Positions 23,990 through 32,224 of a stretch of 64,000 nucleotides of DNA are shown here, in pieces. Below the pieces are notes generated by a model. That model was not told the origin of the DNA and did not search any database. It saw only the letters and a list, made by a program, of their open reading frames with translations. The stretch spans positions 31,285 through 95,284 of the forward strand of contig JAZHSQ010000003.1 in assembly GCA_036454645.1 (NCBI GenBank), given 5' to 3'. The position numbers were made by a program, and so were the translations under genes. Origin of the DNA: Olsenella_K sp036454645 (lineage in GTDB: Bacteria > Actinomycetota > Coriobacteriia > Coriobacteriales > Atopobiaceae). The first letter of the stretch is position 1. Each line of letters opens with the position of its first letter.

Positions 23990-25282
23990 ATGTCCACGCC
24001 CGAATCCTGCGGTCTGGGAACCAAATGCGTCCAGGCGGGCTACGAGCCCGAGAACGGCGGCCCGCGCCAGGTCCCGATCGTCCAGTCCACGACCTTCAAG
24101 TACGACACGAGCGAGGACATGGGCAGGCTCTTCGACCTCGAGGCGGAGGGCTACTTCTACTCGCGGCTGCAGAACCCCACCTGCGACCACGTGGCCGCCA
24201 AGATCTGCGCCCTGGAGGGCGGCACGGCCGGCATGCTGACCAGCTCCGGGCAGGCGGCCAACTTCTTCGCCCTCTTCAACGTCTGCCAGGCGGGCGACCA
24301 CGTCGTGGCTTCGAGCTCCATCTACGGCGGCACCTACAACCTGATCAAGGTGACCATGGCCAAGATGGGCATCGAGTCCACGTTCGTCTCGCCCGACGCC
24401 ACCGACGACGAGCTCGACGCGGCCTTCAGGCCCAACACCAAGGTCATGTTCGGCGAGTCGATCGCCAACCCCGCGCTCACGGTGCTCGACATCGAGCGCT
24501 TCGCCCGCGCCGCCCACGCGCACGGCGTCCCGCTGATCGTGGACAACACCTTCCCCACGCCGATCAACCTGCGTCCCTTCGAGTGGGGCGCCGACATCGT
24601 GACGCACTCCACGACCAAGTACATGGACGGTCATGCCTCGGCGGTCGGCGGCGCGATCGTGGACTCCGGCAACTTCGACTGGATGGCGCACGCGGACAGG
24701 TTCCCCGGGCTGACCACGCCGGACGAGAGCTACCACGGCATCGTCTACGCAGAGAGGTTCGGGCAGGGCGGCGCCTTCATCACCAAGGCAACCTCCCAGC
24801 TCATGCGCGACTTCGGCTCCACGCAGTCGCCGCAGAGCGCCTACCTGCTCAACCTCGGGCTCGAGTCGCTCCACGTGCGCATGGCTCGCCACGTGGAGAA
24901 CGGCCAGGCGGTCGCGGAGTTCCTCGAGGCGCACCCCAAGGTGGAGAAGGTCGCCTATCCCGGGCTTGCGAGCAGCCCCTACCACGAGCTCGCGCGCAGG
25001 CTCATGCCCAAGGGCGGCTGCGGCGTGGTCTCCTGCGAGCTCACCGGCGGGCGAGAGACGGCCTCGCGGTTCATGCGCGCGCTCAGGCTCGCCTCGATCG
25101 AGACGCACGTGGCGGACTCGCGCACCTGCTGCCTCAACCCGGCGAGCAGCACGCACCGGCAGATGAGCGACGAGGAGCTGGCGGCCGCGGGCGTGCCCGC
25201 CGGCCTGGTCAGGATCTCCTGCGGGCTCGAGGACAAGGAAGACATCATCGCCGACCTCGCGCAGGCGCTCGATGCCTGCTAG
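23990..25282 (+). CDS. metY: O-acetylhomoserine sulfhydrylase / Cys-Met metabolism PLP enzyme
   Basis: 430 residues, the longer length typical of O-acetylhomoserine aminocarboxypropyltransferases. GLGTKCVQAGYEPENGGPRQVPIVQSTTF opens the protein. YSRLQNPT, SSGQAAN, VDNTFPTP and HSTTKYMDGH with the PLP Lys210 follow, and QSAYLLNLGLESLHVRM is near the C-terminus. The enzyme makes homocysteine from O-acetylhomoserine and sulfide. Cystathionine gamma-synthase is the alternative reading, but the length and sequence favour MetY. AGGGGAGG precedes the ATG. The downstream hypothetical gene overlaps its last 11 nt. Confidence 0.88.
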   Translation: MSTPESCGLGTKCVQAGYEPENGGPRQVPIVQSTTFKYDTSEDMGRLFDLEAEGYFYSRLQNPTCDHVAAKICALEGGTAGMLTSSGQAANFFALFNVCQAGDHVVASSSIYGGTYNLIKVTMAKMGIESTFVSPDATDDELDAAFRPNTKVMFGESIANPALTVLDIERFARAAHAHGVPLIVDNTFPTPINLRPFEWGADIVTHSTTKYMDGHASAVGGAIVDSGNFDWMAHADRFPGLTTPDESYHGIVYAERFGQGGAFITKATSQLMRDFGSTQSPQSAYLLNLGLESLHVRMARHVENGQAVAEFLEAHPKVEKVAYPGLASSPYHELARRLMPKGGCGVVSCELTGGRETASRFMRALRLASIETHVADSRTCCLNPASSTHRQMSDEELAAAGVPAGLVRISCGLEDKEDIIADLAQALDAC

Positions 25283-25703
25283 CGCCGCGGGCGGGGCCGC
25301 GGGGTCCGGCGGTGCCGCGGGCCCGCGCGCAGACCTCGTGCGCGCCCGCGCCGAGCTCGAGCGCGCCGTGGTCGGCCTGGGGCTGCCCGCGGAGCTCGCC
25401 GGGGTCCTCGCCCGCGAGCTGCGCGGCGAGGGGTCCCTGCGCCGCATGAGCGCCTACCTGCGCGAGGTCCGTCCGACCCGGATGGAGGACATCGCCGACG
25501 AGCTGCTCGCCATCACCTTCGAGCGCGACGTCTGGAGCGAGCGGAAGGCGAGCGAGGAGTCCAACCACCGCTTCTACGAGATGCAGCGCGCGGGGATCCG
25601 CTCGGCCGACGTGGACGACGAGCTCGAGGACGAGATGGACGCGCTCGAGCGGGACGACGCCGGCGACGGCGGCGACGGGACCGCGGGGGGCCTCGGGTAC
25701 TGA
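25272..25703 (+). CDS. Small hypothetical protein overlapping metY
   Basis: 143 residues starting at an ATG inside the last codons of metY (11-nt overlap), which suggests coupled translation. The N-terminus is Ala/Gly-rich. The centre has a helical segment (RARAELERAVVGLGLPAELAGVL...) and DIADELLAITFERDVWSERKASEESNHRFYEMQ, a reasonable soluble domain. The C-terminus is acidic (DDELEDEMDALERDD). No family was recognised. Codon use matches the neighbours and the overlap is typical of real operonic genes, so I accept it as coding. Confidence 0.65.
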   Translation: MPASAAGGAAGSGGAAGPRADLVRARAELERAVVGLGLPAELAGVLARELRGEGSLRRMSAYLREVRPTRMEDIADELLAITFERDVWSERKASEESNHRFYEMQRAGIRSADVDDELEDEMDALERDDAGDGGDGTAGGLGY

Positions 25704-25766
25704 GCGCGGGCGCGCGGCCGGCCGGCGCGCGTCCTCGGGCCGCGCGTCCTTCTCGCCTACCGGCGC

Positions 25767-26789
25767 CTAGGCGCCCGCCCCTTGCCTCGGCAGGGCGCGG
25801 GCGAGCACGCGGTCGTAGGTCGCGGCCAGGACCTGCTGGAACAGCGTGCCGATGACGACGGGGAACATGACCTCGGGCGGGAAGTAGTTGGCCGCGATGA
25901 CGGCGCCCGCCGAGATGTTGCGCATGCCCGCGCCGAAGGTCATGGAGACGGTGACGTCGCGCGGCTGTCGCAGGAGGCGCGCTGCGATGAGGCCCCACAG
26001 GTACGCGGTCGCCGAGAAGAGCGCGATGAAGGCCATGACCGCGACGAGGACGGGCGTGAGTCCGCGCAGGTAGGGAGCGATGCCCGACGCGTTCGTCGTG
26101 ATGATGGCGACCATGGCGATGCGGGCGGCCGGGGCGAGCGGGGGCGCGAGGCGGCGCTTGGCGCTGCCGTGCGAGAGGTCGTTTGTGAGCGTGCCCACGA
26201 CGACCGGGATGGCGACGGTCAGGAGCAGGTTCAGCATCATCGACGTGAGGTCCACCTGGATCGTCTGACCCATCAGGAGCTTCAGGGTGAGCGGCAGCGT
26301 GACAGGCGAGAGCAGCGAACTCGCGAGGAGGATCACCAGGCTCAGGGCCTGGTTGCCGCCGCCGATGCCGCACCACATGACCGTCAGCGCGGCGACGGGG
26401 ACGGAGTACTCGAGCAAGATCCCGCAGACGATCTGCTGGTCGAACCCGAACAGCAGGCTTGCGAGGGCGAAGGCGAGCGCGGGCAGGGCGGCGATGGAGA
26501 GCGCGAGCGTCACCAGGATGGGCAGCGGGCGGGCGAGCGCGTCCCTCGAGCTCCCGAGGGTGTTGGAGAGCGCGCCCTGGAAGGAGACGAACGCGAAGAG
26601 CGGCGTCACGGCCGGGTGCAGGAGCGAGACCTGGTCGGGGAAGAGGCAGGCCACCAGCACGCAGGCGGGCGAGATCCACATCATGTGGTGCCCGATGTAG
26701 TCCCCGATCGCACGCCAGGCCCCCAAGGCCGCCTCCTCCAGGTTGATTGCGCCGCCATGGGTCCGGCGGGGCCGCTTCCACGATGCCAC
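25767..26789 (-). CDS. Bile acid:sodium symporter (BASS) family transporter
   Basis: 340 residues, about nine or ten membrane helices. SVPVAALTVMWCGIGGGNQALSLVILLASSLLSPVTLPL and VSMTFGAGMRNISAGAVIAANYFPPEVMFPVVIG are the two pseudo-symmetric crossover regions of the BASS fold. The TFGAGMRNxxxG motif is highly conserved. Family members import bile acids, pantoate, pyruvate or other organic anions with sodium. In a gut-type host bile acids are possible but cannot be assigned. The start may be the ATG at 26789 or a few codons further in. It is divergent from rsmJ across an unusual 400-bp spacer. Confidence 0.82.
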   Translation of the reverse strand: MASWKRPRRTHGGAINLEEAALGAWRAIGDYIGHHMMWISPACVLVACLFPDQVSLLHPAVTPLFAFVSFQGALSNTLGSSRDALARPLPILVTLALSIAALPALAFALASLLFGFDQQIVCGILLEYSVPVAALTVMWCGIGGGNQALSLVILLASSLLSPVTLPLTLKLLMGQTIQVDLTSMMLNLLLTVAIPVVVGTLTNDLSHGSAKRRLAPPLAPAARIAMVAIITTNASGIAPYLRGLTPVLVAVMAFIALFSATAYLWGLIAARLLRQPRDVTVSMTFGAGMRNISAGAVIAANYFPPEVMFPVVIGTLFQQVLAATYDRVLARALPRQGAGA

Positions 26790-27189
26790 CTTAGCGCGTG
26801 GGCCGCGGTGCGCGGCTGTCGCGCTCGCATCGGACCACCCGTTGCAATAAACCTCTGATCGCGGGCTTCTCGGGACGCAGTGCGGGGCCGCGGGGCGCAG
26901 TGCGCGGGGTTCTCGGGACGCAGTGCGGGGCCGCGGGCCCCGTAATTACGCACGGGTGAGAAAAAACATAAAAATAAAAACAAATGAGCTGGGCTTTTGT
27001 GGAAGTGCGTTTCAGCCGTGCGTAACTCGTACCCCCGCGGCGGCCCCCTGCGCCCCCCGCGGCTCCGTCGCAGCGCCCAGCGCGAGGATTTCCCGGTCGC
27101 GGACGCCTTCCCCTCCGACGTGCAATAGACTTGGTCGCAGGACGAGGGCGGCGCGGCGCCGTCCCGCCATGTGTGAGGAGGGGAGGGCG
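26790..27189. other. 400-bp spacer with an AT-rich island and repeats
   Basis: No gene was found here. A 28-bp direct repeat (26867-26894, 26910-26937; begins TTCTCGGGACGCAGTGCGGG) is followed by an AT-rich island at about 26943-27002 (GAGAAAAAACATAAAAATAA is part of it). The island is bordered by an inverted 10-mer, TTACGCACGG near 26945 and CCGTGCGTAA near 27018. TGCAATA(A/G)AC occurs both near 26843 and near 27121. Since the BASS gene and rsmJ diverge from here, it probably holds their promoters. Confidence 0.6.
26867..26937. repeat. 28-bp direct repeat, two copies
   Basis: Two identical 28-bp copies lie at 26867-26894 and 26910-26937, separated by 15 bp that partly repeat the same GCAGTGCG word. 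They lie upstream of the BASS gene and read as a local duplication. Confidence 0.75.
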
Positions 27190-27915
27190 ATGTCGGAGAG
27201 GTACCAGCCCGCCGCGGCGGGGGAGTGCGTGGGCGAGGGCCTCTGGCTCGTGCGGCGCGAGTCCGGCCTCGCCCTCGTGAGCGATGACGGCCTCGAGCTC
27301 ACGGGTGACTTCTCCGCCATGCGCAGGCGCCTGCGTCCTCAGAACCTGGCCCACGAGCTTCTCGTCCGCGCGGCGAGGGTCAAGGGCGTCGCGCACCCGA
27401 CCGTCTTCGACGCCACGGCCGGCCTGGGGGAGGACTCCTTCCTGCTGGCCTCCGCGGGCTTCTCGGTCACCCTCTGCGAGCGCGACCCCGTGATTGCCGC
27501 GCTCCTGGCCGACGCGCTCGAGCGCGCCGCCGCGGACCCGGGCCTCGCGCAGGCCGCCTCGCGCATGCGCCTCGTCCGCGCCGACAGCGTGGCCGAGCTC
27601 GCGACGCTCGAGCAGGCACCTGACGTGGTCTTTCTCGATCCGATGTTCCCCGGCAGGCAGAAGAGCGCGCTCGTGAAGAAGAAGCTGCAGCTCCTGCAGC
27701 GCCTGGAGCGGCCGTGCCCCGACGAGGCCGGGCTCATGGGCGCCGCGCTGGCCGCGCGCCCGCGCAAGGTCGTGGTCAAGCGGCCGGCCAAGGGCCCGTG
27801 GCTCGCGGGCGTGAGGCCTAGCTACTCGCTGGCCGGAAAGGCCGTGCGCTACGACTGCGTCGTGCCGGCGTCTTGCGGTGACCTCGCGCAGGCGGAGAAG
27901 GACCCGCGCTCGTAG
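27190..27915 (+). CDS. rsmJ: 16S rRNA (guanine-N2) methyltransferase RsmJ
   Basis: 241 residues from the ATG at 27190, with GAGGGGAGGG upstream. FDATAGLGEDSFLLASAGF is the SAM-binding motif I, and CERDPVIAALLADALERA is the following acidic loop and helix. VFLDPMFPGRQKSALVKKKLQLLQ and RKVVVKRPAKGPWL are RsmJ signatures. RsmJ methylates G1516 of 16S rRNA (E. coli numbering). RsmJ is best known from proteobacteria, so its presence in an actinobacterial context is worth noting, but the motif match is close. The frame is open upstream without a start signal. Confidence 0.85.
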   Translation: MSERYQPAAAGECVGEGLWLVRRESGLALVSDDGLELTGDFSAMRRRLRPQNLAHELLVRAARVKGVAHPTVFDATAGLGEDSFLLASAGFSVTLCERDPVIAALLADALERAAADPGLAQAASRMRLVRADSVAELATLEQAPDVVFLDPMFPGRQKSALVKKKLQLLQRLERPCPDEAGLMGAALAARPRKVVVKRPAKGPWLAGVRPSYSLAGKAVRYDCVVPASCGDLAQAEKDPRS

Positions 27916-27964
27916 CGGCGTCCGTGCGGTCACTGCGAATTCCTCGCAGGACGCTGGTCGCCCA

Positions 27965-27993
27965 TTGACAGTGGGCTTGCAGGCCCTTATCCT
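27965..27993 (+). promoter_or_regulatory. Sigma-70-type promoter for the P1B ATPase
   Basis: TTGACA at 27965-27970 is followed, after exactly 17 nt, by TATCCT at 27988-27993. The predicted start is about 28000, some 110 nt before the ATPase ATG. It is one of the two best promoter matches in the window. Confidence 0.7.
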
Positions 27994-28004
27994 TTATCGC
28001 AACG

Positions 28005-28022
28005 TATGAACAGATGCTCATA
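28005..28022 (+). promoter_or_regulatory. ArsR/SmtB-type metal-sensor operator
   Basis: TATGAACAGATGCTCATA reads as two half-sites, ATGAACA and TGCTCAT, separated by GA, with one mismatch in the dyad. The TGAACA-N2-TG(T/C)TCA core is the usual 12-2-12 type site bound by SmtB, CzrA and CadC family repressors. It lies just after the predicted start site, where a bound repressor would block transcription. No arsR-type gene is in the window. Confidence 0.6.
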
Positions 28023-28111
28023 AGATCACCAATGAGACCAGGGGGCCGCCCGGACCCGCCCGGGACACCCGGACCCGCGGAGGTCGCCCGCAAGCCAGAA
28101 GGAGAGGCGCC

Positions 28112-30040
28112 ATGGAAGAGGAAGAGAACCGGACGAAGCTCGCGCGCATCGTCGCGTCGGCCGTGCTGCTCGTGGTCGCCGTCGTCGTCCAGCGCACGGT
28201 CGAGCTGCCCATGTGGGGCTACCTGCTCGCCTACCTCGTGCCCTACCTCGTCGCCGGCTACGACGTGCTCGCCGAGGCGTGGGAGGGCGTCCGCGAGGGC
28301 GACCCGTTCGACGAGGACTTCCTGATGGCGATCGCCACCATCGGCGCCCTCGCGATCGGCTTTCTGCCCGGGTCGGACCCGGAGTTCGCCGAGGCCGTCT
28401 TCGTGATGCTCTTCTTCCAGGTCGGCGAGCTCTTCGAGGACATCGCCGAGGACCGGAGCGAGCGCTCCATCTCGCACCTCATGGACATCCGTCCCGACGT
28501 CGCGACCGTCGTGCGCGACGGGGCGGAGAAGGTCGTCAGCCCCGCGGACGTCCGGGTGGGCGAGACCATCGTGGTCAGGCCCGGCGAGCGCGTGCCGCTC
28601 GACGGCGTGGTGCTCGAGGGCGAGACGAGCCTCGACACCATGGCGCTCACGGGCGAGTCCATGCCGCGCCCGGCCGGCGTCGGCGACGAGCTGCTCTCCG
28701 GCTGCGTCAACGTCTCCGGCGTGGTCCGGGCGCGCGTGACCAAGTCGTTCGGCGAATCGACCGCCTCCAAGGTGCTCGACCTCGTGGAGAACGCCAGCGA
28801 GAGCAAGTCGCGCTCCGAGGCCTTCATCACGCGCTTCGCCCGCGTCTACACGCCGGTGGTCGTCTTCGCCGCCGTGGCCACGGCGCTCGTCCCGCCCCTG
28901 GTCTCGGGTGACTTCGCGGCGAGCTTCCCCACGTGGCTCGCCCGCGCGCTGACCTTCCTCGTGGTCTCGTGCCCCTGCGCGCTCGTGATCAGCGTGCCCC
29001 TCACGTTCTTCGGCGGCCTCGGCGGCGCCTCCCGCCGCGGCATCCTGGTCAAGGGCTCCAACTACCTCGAGGCCCTCGCGAAGGCCGGCGTGGTCGTGTT
29101 CGACAAGACCGGCACGCTCACCAAGGGCGAGTTCGAGGTCGTCTCCGTCGTGAGCGCCGCGCAGGCGGGCGAGAAGGACGTCGCGCCAGCAACCGCCGCG
29201 CCCGCCGGCGCCAGCGACGAGCTCCTCCACTTCGCCGCCCACGTCGAGAGCTTCTCGAACCACCCGATCGCGACGGCGCTGCGCGAGGCCTTCTCCTGCC
29301 TCGACGACGGCTGCGAGGTCGCAGACGTGCACGAGGTCGCCGGCAAGGGCATCGTAGGGACCGTGAACGGGCACGTCGTGGCCGTGGGCAACGAGCTCCT
29401 GATGCAGGAGCGCGGCGTCGCGTGCGCCAGCGCGCACGAGCGCGGCACCATCGTCCATGTCGCCTCCGACGACGCCTACCTCGGCTACGTCGTGATCGCC
29501 GACGAGCCCAAGCCCGACGCCAGGAAGGCCGTCGCCGACATCAAGGCCGAGGGGGTCCGCCGCACGGTCATGCTGACGGGCGACCGCGCCCCCGTCGCCG
29601 AGTCGGTCGCCTCCGAGCTCGGCATCGACGAGGTGCACGCCGAACTTCTCCCCCAGGACAAGGTCTCCGAGGTCGAACGCCTCATCTCCGAGAAGGGCGA
29701 GGGCGAGACGCTCGCCTTCGTCGGTGACGGCATCAACGACGCGCCGGTGCTGGCCCGCGCCGACATCGGCATCGCGATGGGTGCGCTCGGCTCCGACGCC
29801 GCCATCGACGCCGCGGACGTGGTGCTCATGGACGACGAGCCCTCCAAGATCGCCGTCGCGATCCGCGTCGCCCGCTGCACCCTGCGCATCGCGCGACAGA
29901 ACACGGTCTTCGCGATCGCGGTCAAGGTGGCCGTCCTCGTGCTCGCCTTCTTCGGACTCGCGTCGATGTGGCTCGCCGTCTTCGCCGACGTGGGCGTGAT
30001 GGTGCTCGCAGTGCTGAACGCCACCCGCGCCCTCAGGTAG
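28112..30040 (+). CDS. Heavy-metal P1B-type ATPase (Zn/Cd/Pb exporter)
   Basis: 642 residues. ALTGESMP is the actuator motif. CPC (287-289) sits in the ion-path helix VVSCPCALVISVP, the phosphorylated Asp331 is in DKTGTLTKGE, SNHPIAT holds the P1B HP motif, and GDGINDAPVLARADIGIAMG is the hinge. CPC with this overall plan indicates P1B-2 (Zn2+, Cd2+, Pb2+) rather than copper, and the metal-sensor operator upstream agrees. There is no N-terminal heavy-metal-associated domain: the protein opens directly with membrane helices, so the N-terminus is shorter than in CadA or ZntA. GGAG precedes the ATG. Confidence 0.9.
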   Translation: MEEEENRTKLARIVASAVLLVVAVVVQRTVELPMWGYLLAYLVPYLVAGYDVLAEAWEGVREGDPFDEDFLMAIATIGALAIGFLPGSDPEFAEAVFVMLFFQVGELFEDIAEDRSERSISHLMDIRPDVATVVRDGAEKVVSPADVRVGETIVVRPGERVPLDGVVLEGETSLDTMALTGESMPRPAGVGDELLSGCVNVSGVVRARVTKSFGESTASKVLDLVENASESKSRSEAFITRFARVYTPVVVFAAVATALVPPLVSGDFAASFPTWLARALTFLVVSCPCALVISVPLTFFGGLGGASRRGILVKGSNYLEALAKAGVVVFDKTGTLTKGEFEVVSVVSAAQAGEKDVAPATAAPAGASDELLHFAAHVESFSNHPIATALREAFSCLDDGCEVADVHEVAGKGIVGTVNGHVVAVGNELLMQERGVACASAHERGTIVHVASDDAYLGYVVIADEPKPDARKAVADIKAEGVRRTVMLTGDRAPVAESVASELGIDEVHAELLPQDKVSEVERLISEKGEGETLAFVGDGINDAPVLARADIGIAMGALGSDAAIDAADVVLMDDEPSKIAVAIRVARCTLRIARQNTVFAIAVKVAVLVLAFFGLASMWLAVFADVGVMVLAVLNATRALR

Positions 30041-30345
30041 CGCGGCTGCGCGGCTGCGGCTCGCATGGGGCGGGGCCCATGCGCGCTCGAGCGGGCCGAG
30101 GTGGCGCAGGGACTGCCGGGGCCGTACCATAGGAAGGAAGTGTCGAAGGGGCGCGCCGACAGGCGCGCCTCGTTTGTGGTGAGGGCCGCGCGCCTGGAAG
30201 CTTGCGGTGAGGGCTTGCCCTGGGTGGCGGCGCGTGCCGGGTGAGGGCCGCGCGCCTGGCCGCATGCAACCGCGCGCCTGCGGACCGCGAGGTCCTTGTC
30301 GCACCCAAGCCACGAGAGGTTCGTCCACGAGAGAAGGGAACTGGC
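30041..30345 (+). other. 305-bp spacer before pepF, with a 19-bp direct repeat
   Basis: Apart from the hairpin at 30150-30175, the spacer contains GTGAGGGCCGCGCGCCTGG twice (30179-30197 and 30241-30259). A possible -10 (TACCAT, 30125-30130) lacks a good -35. No gene was found in it. Confidence 0.6.
30150..30175 (+). terminator. Terminator-like hairpin after the P1B ATPase
   Basis: GGCGCGCC at 30150-30157 pairs with GGCGCGCC at 30162-30169 around GACA, followed by TCGTTT. It lies about 110 nt after the ATPase stop. Confidence 0.6.
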
Positions 30346-32148
30346 ATGTCAGACGCCGTCAAGACCTACGCGAGCAGGGACGAGATCCCCGACGAGTACA
30401 AGTGGGACCTCTCGTCGCTCTTCGCGAGCGACGAGGAGTTCTCCTCCGCCCTCAAGGCGGCGGAGTCGCTGGTGGGGGAGTACGCCTCCTGGGAGGGGAG
30501 GGCCTGCTCCACGGGCGAGGACCTTCTCGCCTACCTGCGCTTCGACGATGACGCGACCCTCGCGCTGGAGCGGCTGGCCTGCTACGCCGGCCGCCGCGCC
30601 GACGAGGACGCCCGCGTCAGCAGGTACCAGGACATGCAGGCGCAGGTGACGTCTCTGCTCACGCGCGTGGAGTCGGCCTCCGCGTGGTTCTCGCCCGCAA
30701 TCCTCGCCCTGCCCGACGAGCGGCTCGACGGCTGGTACGCCTCCGTCGACGGCCTCGCGCTCTACAAGCTCGCGCTCGACCGCGTCCGCGCCCTGCGCGA
30801 CCACACCCTCGCGCCGGAGGAGGAGGCCCTTCTCGCCCAGGCGGGCGAGATGGCGGCCCAGCCGGGCCTGGCGTTCACCATGCTCAACAACGCCGACCTC
30901 ACCTTCCCGGACGCGACCGACTCCGCGGGCGAGAAGCACCCGGTGACCCACGGCAGCTTCGTCGCGCTCGAGCGCTCGGGCGACCGCGCGCTGCGCGAGA
31001 GCGCCTACCACAGCGTCTACGGCACCTACGGGCGCGTGCGCAACACCTCCGCGGCGCTGCTCGCCGCGCAGATGCGCCAGCTCGCGTTCTTCTCCCGCGC
31101 ACGGCACTACGCCTCGTCGCTCGAGGCGTCGCTCGCCCCGACGGAGGTGCCGGTCGAGGTCTACGAGAACCTCATCGCCTCGGTGCACCGCAACTTCGCC
31201 CCGATGCACCGCTACCTCGACCTGCGCCGCCGCGTGCTCGGGCTGGACAGGCTGCGCTACTGGGACATCTACGTGCCCATCGTCGAGGCGCCCGAGGAGT
31301 CCTACACCTTCGAGGAGGCCGGCGAGCTCGTGCTCGAGGCGCTGGCGCCGCTGGGCGAGGAGTACACGGACGTCGTGCGCCACGCGCTCGGCGACCGCTG
31401 GATCGACGTCTTCGAGACGCCGGGCAAGATGAGCGGCGCATACTCGGCCGACGGCCACGGCATGAAGCCGTTCATCCTCCTCAACTTCCAGGGCGAGCTG
31501 GACGACGTCTTCACCCTGGCGCACGAGATGGGCCACTCCATGCAGACGTGGCTCTCCAACAAGGCGCAGCCCGGGCGCTACGCGGAGTACCCCATGTTCG
31601 TCGCAGAGGTGGCGTCGACCACCAACGAGTGCCTGCTGCTGCGCTACCTCATCGAGCGCTCACCCAAGGAGCGGCGCGCCTACCTGGTGAACCACTTCTG
31701 CGAGCAGTTCCGCACCACGCTGTACCGCCAGACGATGTTCGCCGAGTTCGAGCGCGACGCCAACGCGGCCTGTGCGGCGGGCGAGGGCGTGGGCGCCGAG
31801 GCGCTCTCCGAGCGCTACCGCGCGCTCAACGACGCCTACTACGGGCCCGCGATCGAGTCCGACGACGAGATCGCGCTCGAGTGGGCGCGCATCCCGCACT
31901 TCTACTACGACTACTACGTCTACGTGTACGCGACGAGCTTCGCCGCGGCGGTCGCGCTCTCCGACCGCATCCTGCGCGAGGGCAAGCCGGCCGTCGACGA
32001 CTACCTGGGCTTCCTCTCGGGCGGCTGCTCCAAGACGCCGATCGAGCTGCTGCGCGGCGCCGGGGTGGACATGGCCTCGGGCGACGTGGTCGACGCGGCG
32101 CTGGCCCAGTTCTCGAAGCTGGTGGACGAGCTGGAGGGGCTGCTGTAG
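30346..32148 (+). CDS. pepF: Oligoendopeptidase F (M3B metallopeptidase)
   Basis: 600 residues from the ATG at 30346, with GAAGGGA upstream. The N-terminal half is the PepF helical domain (DEYKWDLSSLFASDEEF start). The M3 zinc site is TLAHEMGHSMQTWLS, with His393, Glu394 and His397, and the third ligand lies in FVAEVASTTNECLLL. FYYDYYVYVYATSFAAAVAL and GCSKTPIELLRGAGVDM close the protein as in the family. It degrades short peptides in the cytosol. No signal peptide is present. It appears to be transcribed alone. Confidence 0.95.
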   Translation: MSDAVKTYASRDEIPDEYKWDLSSLFASDEEFSSALKAAESLVGEYASWEGRACSTGEDLLAYLRFDDDATLALERLACYAGRRADEDARVSRYQDMQAQVTSLLTRVESASAWFSPAILALPDERLDGWYASVDGLALYKLALDRVRALRDHTLAPEEEALLAQAGEMAAQPGLAFTMLNNADLTFPDATDSAGEKHPVTHGSFVALERSGDRALRESAYHSVYGTYGRVRNTSAALLAAQMRQLAFFSRARHYASSLEASLAPTEVPVEVYENLIASVHRNFAPMHRYLDLRRRVLGLDRLRYWDIYVPIVEAPEESYTFEEAGELVLEALAPLGEEYTDVVRHALGDRWIDVFETPGKMSGAYSADGHGMKPFILLNFQGELDDVFTLAHEMGHSMQTWLSNKAQPGRYAEYPMFVAEVASTTNECLLLRYLIERSPKERRAYLVNHFCEQFRTTLYRQTMFAEFERDANAACAAGEGVGAEALSERYRALNDAYYGPAIESDDEIALEWARIPHFYYDYYVYVYATSFAAAVALSDRILREGKPAVDDYLGFLSGGCSKTPIELLRGAGVDMASGDVVDAALAQFSKLVDELEGLL

Positions 32149-32224
32149 GGCTGCGGCGGTGCCCGGCGCCGCTGCGGGCCCGGTGACGCTGCGGGCGCGG
32201 CGCGGCAGTCCTACGTGCCGGGCT

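Noticed and set aside
26943..27030. Transfer origin or replication origin in the AT-rich island
   Set aside because: No relaxase, replication initiator, DnaA-box cluster or iteron array is present; housekeeping genes flank it.
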